A stretch of DNA of 64,000 nt from Patiria pectinifera (lineage: Eukaryota; Echinodermata; Asteroidea; Valvatida; Asterinidae), in contig CM057147.1 in assembly GCA_029964075.1 (NCBI GenBank), positions 19,799,513 through 19,863,512 on the forward strand, in the 5' to 3' direction. Below the pieces are notes generated by a model. That model had not been told where the DNA came from and did not search any database. It was given only the letters and a program-made list of their open reading frames with translations. Both the position numbers and the translations under genes were made by a program. Shown piece after piece: positions 23,501 to 34,860 of the stretch (the first letter of the stretch is position 1; each line of letters starts with the position of its first letter).

Positions 23501-26290
23501 TTGAACCCACAACCTTCAGATTTAGAGTCAGCAGTCTGTACCATTGGACTAAGCATAATTTCATGCTTTTTAGTGGTTACGAAATTGACTATGAAGTTTC
23601 AATTTACCCAAACGAAATAAAATTTTAAAATATAAAATTCCCACCCTGGATTTGAACCCACAACCTTCAGATTTGGAGTCAGCAGTCTGAGCCACTGCAC
23701 TAAGCATAATTTCACACTTTTTAGTGGTTACGAAATTAACGATAATTTTTCAATTTACCCAAAAAGAAATCAAATTTTAAAATGTGAAATTCCCACCCTG
23801 GATTTGAACCCCCAACCTCCAGATTTTGCGTCAGCAGTCTGTACCATTGGACTAAGCATAATTTCACACTATTTAGTGGTTACGAAATTGACTATGAAGT
23901 TTCAATTTACCCAAACGAAATAAAATTTTAAAATATAAAATTACCACCCTGGATTTGAACCCGCAACCTCCAAACTTAGCGGCAGCAGTCCATACCATTG
24001 AACTAAGCATAATTTCACACTTTTTAGTGGTTACGAAATTGACTATAAAGTTTCAATTCACCCCAAAAGAAATAAAATTTTAATATCTAAAATTCCCACC
24101 CTGGATTTGAACCCGCAACCTTCAGATTTAGAGTCAGCAGTCTGAACCACTGCACTAAGCATGATTTCATGCTTTTTGTGGTTCCGAAATTAACTATAAA
24201 GTTTCAATTTACCCCAAAAGAAATCAAATTTTAAAATGTAAAATTCCCACCCTGGATTTAAACCCGCAACCTCCAGATTTAGAGTCAGCAGTCCATACCA
24301 TTGGACTAAGCATCATTTCACACTTTTTAGTGATTACAAAATTAACTATAAAGTTTCAGTTTACCCAAAAAGAAATAAAATTTTTAAAATGGTTAATTCC
24401 CACCCTAGATTTGAACCCACAACCTACAGATTTAGAGTCAGCAGTCTGAACCACTTTACTAAGCATAATTTCATGCTTTTTGTGGTGACGAAGTTAACTA
24501 TAAAGTTTCAATTTACCCCAAAACAAATACAATTTTAAAATGTAAAATTCCCACCCTGGATTGCAACCCACAACCTTCAGATTTAGAGTCAGCAGTCTGA
24601 ACCAGTACACTAAGCATGATTTCATGCTTTTTGTGGTTACGAAATTAACTATAAAGTTTCAATTTACCCCAAAACAAATAAAATTTTAAAATATAAAATT
24701 CCCACCCTGAATTTGAAACCGCAACCTTCTGATTGAGAGTCAGCAGTCTAAACCACTGCACTAAGCCTAATTTCACACTTTTTGTGGTTACGAAATTAAC
24801 TATAATGTTTCAGTTTACCCCAAAAGAAATCAAATTTTAAAAATGTAAAATTCCCACCCTGGATTTGAACCCACAACCTCCAGATTTAGAGTGAGCAGTC
24901 CATACCATTGGACTAAGCATCATTTCACACTTTTTAGTGATTACGAAATTAACTATAAAGTTTCAATTTACCCCAAAAGAAATACAATGTTAAAATGTAA
25001 ATTTCCCACCCTGGATTTGAACCCACAACCTCCAGATTTAGAGTCAGCAGTCCGTACCATTGGACCAAGCATAATTGCACACTTTTAAGTGGTTACGAAA
25101 TTAACTATAAAGTTTCAATTTACCCAAAAAGAAATAAAAATTTTAAAATGTTTAATTCCCACCCTGGATTTGAACCCACAACCTACAGATTTGGAGTCAG
25201 CAGTCTGAACCACTGCACTAAGCATAATTTCATGCTTTTTGTGGTGACGAAATTAACTATAAAGTTTCAATTTACCCCAAAAGAAATAAAATTTTAAAAT
25301 GTAAAATTCCCACCCTGGATTTGAACCCGCAACCTTCAGATTTAGAGGCAGCAGTCTGAACCACTACACTAAGCATGATTTCTTGCTTTTAAGTGGTTAC
25401 GAAATTTACTATAAAGTTTCAATTTACCCAAAAAGAAATCAAATTTTAAAATGTAAAATTCCCACCCTGGATTTGAACCCGCAACCTTCAGATTTAGAGA
25501 CAGCAGTCCGTACCATTGCACTAAGCATAATTTCACACTTTTTAGTGGTTACAAACTTAACTATCAAGTTTCAATTTACCCCAAAACGAAATAAAATTTT
25601 AAATCTAGGATTCTCCCCCCCCCCCGGGACTTGAACCCACAACCTTCTGATTTAGAGTCAGCAGTCTGAACGACTGCACTAAGCATAATTTCATGCTTTT
25701 AAGTGGTTACGAAATTAACTATAAAGTTTCAATTTACCCCAAAAGAAATAAAATTTTAAAATCTACAATTCCCACCCTGGATTTGAACCCACAATCTTCA
25801 GATTTAAAGCCAGCAGTCTGAACCACTGCACTAAGCATAATTTCACACTTTTTTGTGGTTACGAAATTAACTATAAAGTTTCAATTTACCCAAAAGAAAT
25901 AAAATTTTAAAATGTAAAATTCCAACCCTGGATTTGTACCCGCAACCCCAAGATTTAGAGTCGGCAGTCCGTACCATTGGACTAAGCATAATTTCACATT
26001 TTTTAATGGTTACGAAATTTACTATCAAGTTTCAATTTACCCAAAAAGAAATAAAATATTAATATCTAAAATTCCCACCCTGGATTTCAACCCACAACCT
26101 TCAGATTTAGAGTCAGCAGTCCGTACCATTGGACTAAGCATAATTTTACACTTTTAGTGGTTACAAAATTAACTATAAAGTTTCAATTTACCCAAAAAGA
26201 AATAAAATTTAAAATCGAACATGCAACCTTCAGATTTAAAGTCACCAGTCCGAACATAGGAAAAAGTACAATTTCACACTATTTAGTGAT
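8545..26290 (-). repeat. tRNA-derived satellite, ~152-bp unit, ~115 copies
   Basis: The array is unbroken for 17.7 kb. Successive ccctgg landmarks fall at 10741, 10893, 11045 and 11197, a period of 152 bp. Each unit has an AT-rich part (ttaactataaagtttcaatt, acccaaaaagaaataaaatt) and a tRNA-like part on the minus strand. That part reads TGCTTAGTGCAGTGG (A-box-like), then ACTCTAAATCTGAAGG (anticodon-arm-like), then GGTTGCGGGTTCAAATCC (B box). The flanks do not form a 7-bp acceptor stem and the T-stem has mismatches, so these are not tRNA genes, although both pol III promoter boxes are kept in most units. Edge units (8.6-8.9 kb and 26.2 kb) are more divergent, as expected for a satellite. The short open frames inside are by-products of the repeat. 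Confidence 0.92.
16740..25600. repeat. higher-order repeats inside the satellite
   Basis: Diagnostic variants recur at fixed unit multiples. The variant ggatttaaacccgcaacctc occurs near 17424, 21670 and 24253. The variant catgatttcttgcttttaag occurs at 18541, 22639 and 25375. A unit at 18060-18240 reappears with almost no change at 24891 (offset 6831 bp, about 45 units), and variants near 16750-16920 reappear near 23580-23750 at the same offset. A separate 10-unit (1520 bp) duplication links 11640-11850 and 13160-13372. Blocks of units were therefore copied together, and recently. Confidence 0.8.
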
Positions 26291-28200
26291 CTGATTTTTG
26301 TTGTTACAGTTAATGATTTTTTTATTTCCATTAAATATTGGGGCGTTCATGTTTGCTCTTACAATAATTTACAAACTTTTCAGATTATTTTTATCTAATT
26401 AATTTTGTATGATTAATGTATGTAATTTTTCTTGGCACAATTTACTTAGCTGTTCAAGAAACTGCGCAAGGTGGGAATTTGTACTTAATTTTATACCAGG
26501 GTTTTTGGGTGTAACATCTGGTGTGGCAAACTCCGCAATGAGACAGACATCCTCAGCCGGCCCAACTTAAGTCCACCATTGACCAGTCGGATTGTCAGAC
26601 AGGTCACAAATGCCCGAGAAAATGTAGGGATGCCATTTGTAAATTTGGCTGCACGCAGGTTTGGCATTACTCTTGCTCGATGCTAAACAGAGTGTGGCTT
26701 TGTACATTGCCGTATTTTGGGGTCCTGGCCATACCCTATGTAATGCGTCGAAAAAATTTGGATTTTAGATGCTCTGTGGTGCAATCTGAGGCCATTCCTG
26801 GCCACTTTCCACCGTTTAGAAAACATTTTAAACATCGAAAATTCCATTTAAATTTATTTTTTGTGCCTATAAGGTTTGTTATGTTCTCAAAGTTGAGAAC
26901 CATGCTCCATCTCCGTATTTTTTCACAAATGTTAGTTTGGAAAGGGATTTTAGGCCACTGGTAGTCCGACCCTCAGCCATTTGCTGCTGAAGGTACAAAA
27001 AAGGTGGGGGGCACCGCTGAGGTGAAATTATAGCATAGAGGAAATTTGGCAGGAGAACTAATGCGAATGCGGAGCGCAAAGCCCTTACGGCGAGGGGTCC
27101 GGGGCCCACTTAAGGGCCCGGAAAATTTTGGATTCTAGATGCTCTGTGGTGCAATCTGTGGTGCAATCTGAGGCGCCACTTTCCCCTGATTTCTTTTAGC
27201 AGAAGTTTTTAAAATTATGAGGGCATATTTTGTTTCATTTTTTTCAAATACATATAGGCCTTTATTCTCTTGCTCTGATAAAAAGTTTCTTCTGCATTCA
27301 AACCTTAAAGTTGAGAACATGTAATTGTTCCCCGCTCGGTCACATAACTGACATGAATTTAAATATTTCATTACAGCGGATGCATATTTGGGGGGTGTGA
27401 CAAACTGGCATAAAACGTATAAGAAAAAATATTTTAACAGAATCTGAAGTGGCCATTGTTTGATTTTGTTTAGTCACCGAGCCCGGAGCGAGAAAACGGT
27501 TTGACCTTCGCAGCAGTTGTCCGCGTGCAGTCTCATGGACGCATGACGCGCTAAAAAAATACACGAAATGAGACTCCACTAAAGTTTATTTTACCTTGAT
27601 TTTATCCGCGTATCGTGCGGCCATCATAACCTGCGCATAAAGTCTTAGGAGGTGCGTGAAAATTTTGAACAATTGAACAATTTGAACAATTGTTCTTCCT
27701 AAAACTCAAAACGCGTGGCCCGTCGGATCACCGTCCATTTTTCACCGATAGTAAACATTTTAAAATACTTGCCGGGGGGGGGGGGGGGGGGGCCCCCCCT
27801 GCTAGATCCGCCGATGGGGGGTTTCGGAACTACAAAAATGAGATGTTTTCATGAATTAAAAGCCTAAAAATTTTAGGGTACAAATATTTTTAACCCTGAA
27901 ACTCAATAAAAAACCCACCAATGGTCAATGGCCAATTCGTCACTTTGTATTGTAGTGCGCATAGAACAGACGTTTATTTTCCTGTGTTACGAAGTACAGC
28001 AGGAAAAATATGTCTGTATGTTACTCACGTGATCATGATAAAGCATAGGGTTAATTTGAATAGAATGTCATTGAGGACGTAATCGAGTAAAGGGCGTGTG
28101 TGGCCATAGTGTGGCCATTCTAGCCTGTGTCCACCACGTCACTAGGTCGGTAATTTTCATAACGACCACAATACATCGTGTATTTAATTTAAAAGAAGAG
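26290..28200. other. non-coding stretch with a direct repeat pair
   Basis: A segment beginning tagatgctctgtggtgcaat occurs near 26766 and near 27135. Both copies continue with related sequence (ctgaggc... ccactttcc and, later, gttgagaaca). A weaker relative is near 57780. There is also a run of about 20 G at 27774-27792. No gene is seen. Confidence 0.5.
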
Positions 28201-28227
28201 GAGACACTCGGAGTATGTCAGTATTAA

Positions 28228-28295
28228 AGGGGATCGGCCACGAGGTTTCCCAGAGTTTTTACCTCATAGAGTTTTACCTCTGGTTTTTTACCCTA
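28228..28295 (+). repeat. dispersed ~60-bp repeat (second copy 30945-31005)
   Basis: The word ttcccagagtttttacctca with gagttttacctctggttttt here matches ttttcccagagtttttgctc with gagttttatctctggttttt near 30950. Family and function are unknown. Confidence 0.55.
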
Positions 28296-28524
28296 GGCAA
28301 TTGACAATAGAATGAAATCATAGATCTATACGAAGTCAGTATTAATTACAATTTTAATTTACAGCAAACATAAGTGAAAGCAGAGGCGGTTCTGGGGGGG
28401 GGCAAAAATTTGGCTCCCCCCCCCCAAAAAAATTTCCATCAAAAAAAATAATGCAGAATGATGGCTTGCCCAAAGAATTTTATGGTTAATTTTGGGATCT
28501 TTAGGCCCAGACTATATATCTTCC

Positions 28525-28830
28525 TAAAGTGTATCATAGATCTTTTGCCAATAATATCTTGCCAACTTCCCAACACAGAAGTGTGATAACTTTGCTTGAA
28601 AAAGCTGGGGATCAGCTTAATCTTCAGAAAGAAAGACTGATTTCGTTACTTAACGTGGATTACAAGATTGTCTCTAGAGCTATTTGCCTTCGCCTAGGCA
28701 AAGTTATTCCAGACCTGCAGGATCAAAGGCAGAAGTATTCAAGATAATGCCAGACTTCTGAGAGATTCGGTTTACTATATAGGTTCCAAGGGTCTGAATT
28801 CCTTGATCATTTCATATCAATTTGTAAGCG
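28525..28830 (+). mobile_element. L1-like LINE reverse transcriptase fragment
   Basis: The translation LPTSQHRSVITLLEKAGD, then LISLLNVDYKIVSRAICL and RLGKVIPD, matches the finger/palm block of L1-type LINE RTs (the ...ITLLPKKGD... SLLxxDYKIxSKxLAxRLxxV pattern). The next block (GRSIQDNARLLRDSVYYI) is in a different frame, so the copy is frameshifted. The rest of the ORF is missing. It is dead. Confidence 0.7.
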
Positions 28831-29639
28831 CTCCTTTTCAAGTGCCCACACAGTCCCTGATTTTCCGCTATGGGAATTGCCATCAAAAACTGTGCCTCGA
28901 TGTCTCTTTTTGTACACCATTGAAAAACGGACAACACTTTGACTTCTTAGAAGAATACAAGACAGACAATATTATTCTACATCATACTGATATAAAATAT
29001 TGAATTTATATTAACAAGAAAGCCCGTACTTTTCAGGATTTACATTGTTGCATTAATAGCAGAATTTAACACAATTATGTGTAAATCGTGGTTTTCAGTA
29101 AACCTGAACCGCTTTAACTCCCCATAAATATAAACAGCACCACCGTATGGCCTTCTTAAAAAAAGAGTTGTTAGGGAAGGTTCTGGTCCAACTAATTATC
29201 TAAAATGTATTCTGATTGGACCTCATTAAGACCCGTTCTTTTAGGATTGAAGAAGATGCTCGCCAATAATAACCCCGCTTACATACGTCGTGGGCATTGC
29301 GTTCTGTGTGTGCGTGCGTGCTATTCGATAATCAGGTCCAAAGATATAGCACACAAAGTACCTTCACTTCTACACACACTCACTTCCACACACACACGCG
29401 TACGCGCATTTGTATTACATTTTGTTAAAATTGTGACACACGCAAAATTGAGTTGAATCAAATAAGATAAATAGGAGCGCGGTTTCGATCATAAACAAAC
29501 TGATATGCCTTATCAATAAAAAAGTTTTGATAGAGTTAATTAGAATTTTTATTTTAAAGCTTTGGAACCTGTTTCGGCCCCGTTTTTATTATTATATTAA
29601 GGGTTTTAATTAATGGTTTTATGTCCGACGCTTTTCAAT

Positions 29640-29730
29640 TTTCATAGGTGCTAAGCAGGGGTGTCCATTATCCCCACTTTTGTTGAGAATTGAGATTTGA
29701 AGTTGTTGCTGATATTTTAAACTGATAGTT
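29640..29730 (+). mobile_element. LINE RT palm motif remnant
   Basis: GAKQGCPLSPLLLRIE matches the LINE motif G-x-x-Q-G-C-P-L-S-P-L-L. The continuation (EVVADIL) is in another frame. It lies about 0.8 kb downstream of the RT fragment at 28.5 kb in the same orientation and probably belongs to the same decayed element. Confidence 0.6.
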
Positions 29731-32090
29731 ACAGTAGTGTCTTTTTATACTGTGGGAAAAGCAAATAAAAGTACCCACACCTATTGCGTTCTACTTTAAG
29801 TTGCATTTTATCAGATATTAAAACCAGAGATTTATTTCAGTACAATTCTTCTTTTTGAATTGTTTGAATTAAGAGTTCATAACTTAGAAATATACCAAGT
29901 TTAGTTTGCGATTGTTTTCCACCTTCCTAGTGATTCGGAGTACTGCATAAGTTGACGTACATGTATAAAGTTTGACCAACTGATAATCTTTTTATGACTC
30001 AATAATAATTGGAAATACTGCAAGTGGAAGAAGTAGACTTGCAAATTAAATTGTACATTAAATAGCATGTACTTAGAACTGAACTTGTCTAATATTTGGT
30101 GTTTGTATTCTGATCGTCTTAATCTTTCCAAGTTCCACTGATGTGCTACTCTTTTAGTGGCATTCATGCAGAGACAAAACTGATCAACCTACATGTAAAA
30201 TCATTATATCGTGCCTACATGTAGCTGTATTGACAGGCAATTGTGACAAGCTCACTGCACCCCATCTGCAAGTTATCCAGGGTATCTACGTGACATGGTA
30301 TCATCACCCTGTTCCTCATTGGTGTTTGTCAGCAAAATACATTGTAAACTTCACCAAGACCTCATATGGGCTGCAAGTATGATATAGTGTCCCTGCTTAA
30401 GAGGGCTACACACATAGTTCTCATGTTGCTATACAAGAAAGTATTCATTTCAAAGAATTAGGCCTATATTTTCAGGTTCAGCAAAAAAAATAATACTGGC
30501 AATGCAGAGCAAAAGTAAGCATTCTGCACACAATACAAAATTAGTGAAAACTTATCAAAATAACACAGCATTGTTGGCGTAATAGTGCAGCATCCCCTTT
30601 TGCTTCCTGTGGGGATACATGTGTTGGCCCTGTCACGATTAATTCCAGGATAAGAATTATCTTTGCCTGCGTTATGGTCATATAGCAGGCAAAATGTGTC
30701 TAATCGGTCGAGGAATGAATTCTGTGAGGCGGTGTTATGTAAGGGAAGAAAGGGTGTGTCAAATTTGCATAGGAAAGAACACGCATTCAACATACGTAGA
30801 ACATACGTAGAACGTACGAGGCGAAGGCGTGGTGGGATCGTTCTAGCTTGCGACTTCAGTTCAGTTGAGGACAAACTGAGAATGGATCAGCTATAAAAAA
30901 AACTTTGTGTAAACATTCAAAATGTTTTGTTTTGCTGGCAACCACAAGGTTTTCCCAGAGTTTTTGCTCATGGAGTTTTATCTCTGGTTTTTAATCCAGT
31001 GGGTTTCTTTGGGAGTTTGTTACGGTTTTTAAAGAATAAAATTACATTGCATATCTGTATAATCATTATTTGTACTTAAACAATTAAAGAACCAGCTCCA
31101 ACTGGTTGACTGCCCCTTGGCAAGCCATACCCTAAATGGTGATATATGTCGTATATTAATTTGGTGTTGTGTTCATAGGAAAGGATGTATCATTAGAATA
31201 GACTGGCAAGAGCAGTCTTGTCTGCTCAAAGAACAGGAGATATATGATTATAGCCATCATCAAAGCAAGTTTTACCCTGTCCAGATTTTGTATCAGAGGC
31301 TTTGTTGAAGTTAAGGACAGCAAAGAAAATACAAGAGGCAACGTAAAAGATATCATAAAGGGTTCAACTGCACTTCCTCAGAATCAGAATATGAACCAGC
31401 CAAGAATATCTAGAAGGGTGTCTGCTTAGCTCTATGTATGTTCTTACCCAGCGGTCAAGTGGGCAACATTTCTTTGGCCAAGAGTACACCAACAGTTTGC
31501 CATGGAATCGTTCATTATGAACAGAACATTAAATATATTTAAGACTATTCCAGTTCAGTAAACTTGTTAGTACCTATAACGCGAACGACCTTAAATATTG
31601 CAGGGGACAATATTCAACAGATACGAAAGGTGATTCAAAGCAAAACAGGATTGAATGATGAAGACCTGTTTTTTGATTTGGATTGTTTGTCATTGTGGGT
31701 ATATGTACACGTACATGAACACCAGTGCTTTCTAAGAGCTCGGTAGGAAGAAAAAATCACAAGCTTGCTCAGCTGGGAGTGAACCCATGACCTCCTGTTT
31801 ATATTCAAATATAATTAGCTCCAATGATTAGGAAATTTGGTTTGCCCCAAAAGACAAAATTGCAAATACATAACTTTAATATTTACAGTGACTTGACACA
31901 AAAGTTCATCTAGGAAAACAGCATCAGCTGACTAATTTTGTATCAAAGAAAATGACAGAATTTTATGCATTCCTTCCTGGTTATAATTTTAAATAAGTGT
32001 AATTCCATCAGCACTTGTACTACATTGTGTATTTTGTAATCAATGAAAAATTAATCAATAAAACCATAGAGTGCACAGGCGGTTTCAGGC
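29731..32090. other. non-coding stretch
   Basis: No exon, protein family or long repeat is recognised apart from the 60-bp repeat at about 30945-31005. A stub near 31765-31800 (ggagtgaacccatgacctcc) resembles the B-box end of a tRNA-derived repeat on the minus strand. Confidence 0.4.
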
Positions 32091-32094
32091 GCTA

Positions 32095-32280
32095 CAGTGA
32101 TTAGGCATGGCAGTTCAGTGATTATAGTGTCCAAAACTGCCATGCCTAATATTAGGCATGACAGTTTTGGACACTACAGTGATTAGGCATTGCAGTTTTG
32201 GACACTACAGTAATTAGGCATAACAGTTTTGGACACTACAGTGATTAGGCATGGCAGTTTTGGACACTTCAGTGCCTATG
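32095..32280. repeat. ~31-bp tandem repeat with one inverted unit
   Basis: The unit is gattaggcatggcagttttg then gacactacagt, with about five copies. The second unit (gtgtccaaaactgccatgcc taat) is in reverse orientation and forms a palindrome with its neighbour. A related sequence (cactgtagcacccaaaactg) occurs at 37485-37555. Confidence 0.75.
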
Positions 32281-32301
32281 AAAGGGTTGGGTATTTAATT
32301 T

Positions 32302-32390
32302 TTTAAGTAATGAAGGCTAATCCCTCTTATGGATGTACATGTCAAGTTTACATGTACATCCATAAGAAGGATTAGCCTTCATTACTTAAA
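32302..32390. repeat. long hairpin, ~40-bp arms
   Basis: The left arm, tttaagtaatgaaggctaat then cc, pairs with the right arm, ggattagccttcattactta then aa. The inner parts (cttatggatgtacatgt / acatgtacatccataag) also pair. The loop is only a few bases. It directly follows the 31-bp tandem repeat. Confidence 0.75.
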
Positions 32391-33440
32391 GAATTTTTAT
32401 TGTAAACCCCATTCACACTTTATCAATAAATGCTAGACTGTAGAAAACTAACATTAACTTTAAAAGCCCTTGAACTCACTACTGTAACGAATGAGGTACA
32501 TGGTCAGAAAAAAATATGGCTTTACTTTGCCTTCAAATAAGGTACCGGTACATGTATAGCTTTAATTAACCAACAGATGAAAAGCATGAGTTTAATGAAG
32601 AGTAAAAACAGTCATGTCATGTAACAAGAGGCTCCTAAACCGAAGTGTAGGGTCATCGACGCCTTCACCGACAGCTGGAGATACCCCCAGTGCCACCCTG
32701 ATGTTGGGTTATTCCGAGGATTGGGCGCCTATTCCTTATTTCCACATACCACACAAAAATGTTGCAGAAAATGGCATCATATTCATGGAAAACACATTTA
32801 CAGGCAACACAAACCACATTGGCATGATGAACTTTCATGTTCAATTCCATGAGCCATGACATTATGTGCCTGTACTTAAATTTAAAAAATCACTATGACT
32901 TTATGTCTTTCTGTGTTCTTCCTAGATGGTTTGTAGCCCACACATTTTAGTGGCCTTGGCTTTATGGTTGGGATATACAACAAACCAGCACCTCTGCTTG
33001 TGTTTGCCACTAAAACTGAAAGGAATATTTAGTCCAAAATCAGAAAAAAAAAGATCGGTTGTAATCAAATATGAATCTCAGGTACATGTAGGTTGGCAGG
33101 CACAAGTGAATGAAATTAATTAATACACAAATTAGGGTACATGTATGAATGTAATCAGTAGCATAGCTTTTTGTGGCGGGGGGGGGGGGTGTCTGAAGCA
33201 TCTTAAAAGCTCTTTAAAAGACTGTTGTTTTATGAGACCATCAAATGCTGCCAGGGGCCTCCCCCACCACCATCCAGCTAAATATACTGTACTTTTTATG
33301 CCCTTTTTATGCATCAAATTAGTTTCTACAAAGGCATTTGGTCTGAACACCTACATGTATTTAAGCCAATATTTCACTGGATTTTGCCCTCCACTGCCGT
33401 AATCAGTGAAGGGCAAATTCTGGCAAAACCCAACATTTAA

Positions 33441-33788
33441 CCCTCCTTTGCAAACCTAAGTTCTGTTTTAAGGTTGTCCTTTCAATCTAATTCTTACAAG
33501 TGACTGTTTTCAACAGTTTACAAATCCAGCCTCCCAGTCCACATAAAGCAGGGTTAACTGGCTATGACTGTTTATATAACTTGATACAGCTATGCTTTGA
33601 CTGTAGATGATTGATAAGACAGCTGTGCCTATTTCCTGCCTGCTGTTGCCTGATGACTGAGTTTGACTAGTCACATGCTAGCTTGCTTGAAATATGATCT
33701 GACTGTTTGTGACTAGCTTGTGTAAAAAGCATGGCAGAGGAAGAGGATTATTTTTTTACTGTCTGTGACTGTTGAAACAGCAGGAGGG
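33441..33788. mobile_element. piggyBac-type MITE with TTAA target duplication
   Basis: The element starts CCCTCCTTTGC and ends GCAGGAGGG, and TTAA stands on both sides (33437-33440 and 33789-33792). TTAA duplication with CCC..GGG ends is the hallmark of piggyBac-type elements. The 348-bp interior has no ORF and many ctgactg/cagtca words. A degraded relative in opposite orientation is at about 45235-45590. Confidence 0.75.
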
Positions 33789-34119
33789 TTAAAATTGAGA
33801 AATCATGTCATTGTGAAAAACCTTACATTAAAATTACACCAACCTGACGCAATTTCCATCAAAAGTCACCACTACGTAAAGTATCAATTAAAAAGAATTC
33901 ATCAATGAAAAGTAACCACATAAGTATACAATTGCTAAAATTATAACAGCTTTTAAATGCTGTTTCATAAAGCATAAAAACAGCAGTACATTTAAATGTT
34001 GCTGGATCAAATATTAAACTGTCACTTTTAAGAATCTAAGTTTTTCGTTTTAATAAAACAACCAATGAATTATGCATATATCATGTGATACTTCAGTCTC
34101 AAATGACAGTATGGATTAC

Positions 34120-34860
34120 GCCTTCACCGACAGCCAGATACTGAAACCCCACTGTCACCCTGATGTTGGGTTATTCCAAGGATCAGGCACCTCCTCTTTT
34201 AAACTCTGTGCTAATTACAAGCATCTCGCCTTTATGCCAAGTGTCACTGCATTGTTTAAGGGTCTCGATCCAGCCGAGTCTCTGTAATGCTGAAGAGTTC
34301 ATCAGAAAATATCACTATCAGATCTGATTCCTTGATCATCTATGCCAAGTCCTGCTGCAAAGTTTCAGGTTCGGCGGATTTCTGCAGAGTGACCCACAGC
34401 TCAAACTAACCCAGGACATACACGAAGCTGCTGTAATTCCTTCCTCCATGATCAGATGTCCCGCTGCAATACTTGAGGATAATGAGCCGAGTCACTGCCT
34501 TCACCGACAGCCAGATACTGATACCCCACTGTCACCCTGATGTTGGGTTATTCCAAGGATCAGGCACCTCCTCTTTTAAACTCTGTGCTAATTACAAGCA
34601 TCTCGCCTTTATGCCAAGTGCCACTGCATTGCTTAAGGGTCTCGATCTAGTTGAGTCTCTGTAATGCTGAAGAACTCATCAGAAAAATCACTATCAGAGC
34701 TGAATCCTTGATCATCTTTGCCAAGTCCTGCTGCAAAGTTTCAGGTTCGGCGGATTTATGCAGAGTTACCCACAGCTCAAACTAACCCAGGACATACACA
34801 AAGCTGCTGTATCAGATGTCCCGCTGCAATACTTGAGGATAATGAGCCAAGTCACTGCCA
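34120..34860 (+). repeat. 377-bp tandem duplication (2 copies, third partial)
   Basis: The word gccttcaccgacagccagat starts copies at 34120 and 34497. The copies are nearly identical for about 365 bp. A partial third copy (gccttcaccgacagctggag, then ccaccctgatgttgggttat) lies at 32661-32735. Open frames of about 70 residues inside do not look like protein. Function is unknown. Confidence 0.8.

Noticed and set aside
8545-26290. Many 60-114-residue open frames (…NPQPSDLESAV…) along the array
   Set aside because: They are translations of the satellite unit; the frame changes because 152 is not a multiple of three, and they recur with the repeat.
8545-26290. A CRISPR-like array
   Set aside because: The whole 152-bp unit repeats, with no unique spacers, and the context is eukaryotic.
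8545-26290. A cluster of functional tRNA genes
   Set aside because: No acceptor stem forms, the T-stem has mismatches and the anticodon loop is inconsistent among units.
30464-30874. 136-residue minus-strand open frame
   Set aside because: No domain or splice signals; overlapping plus-strand frame is equally open.
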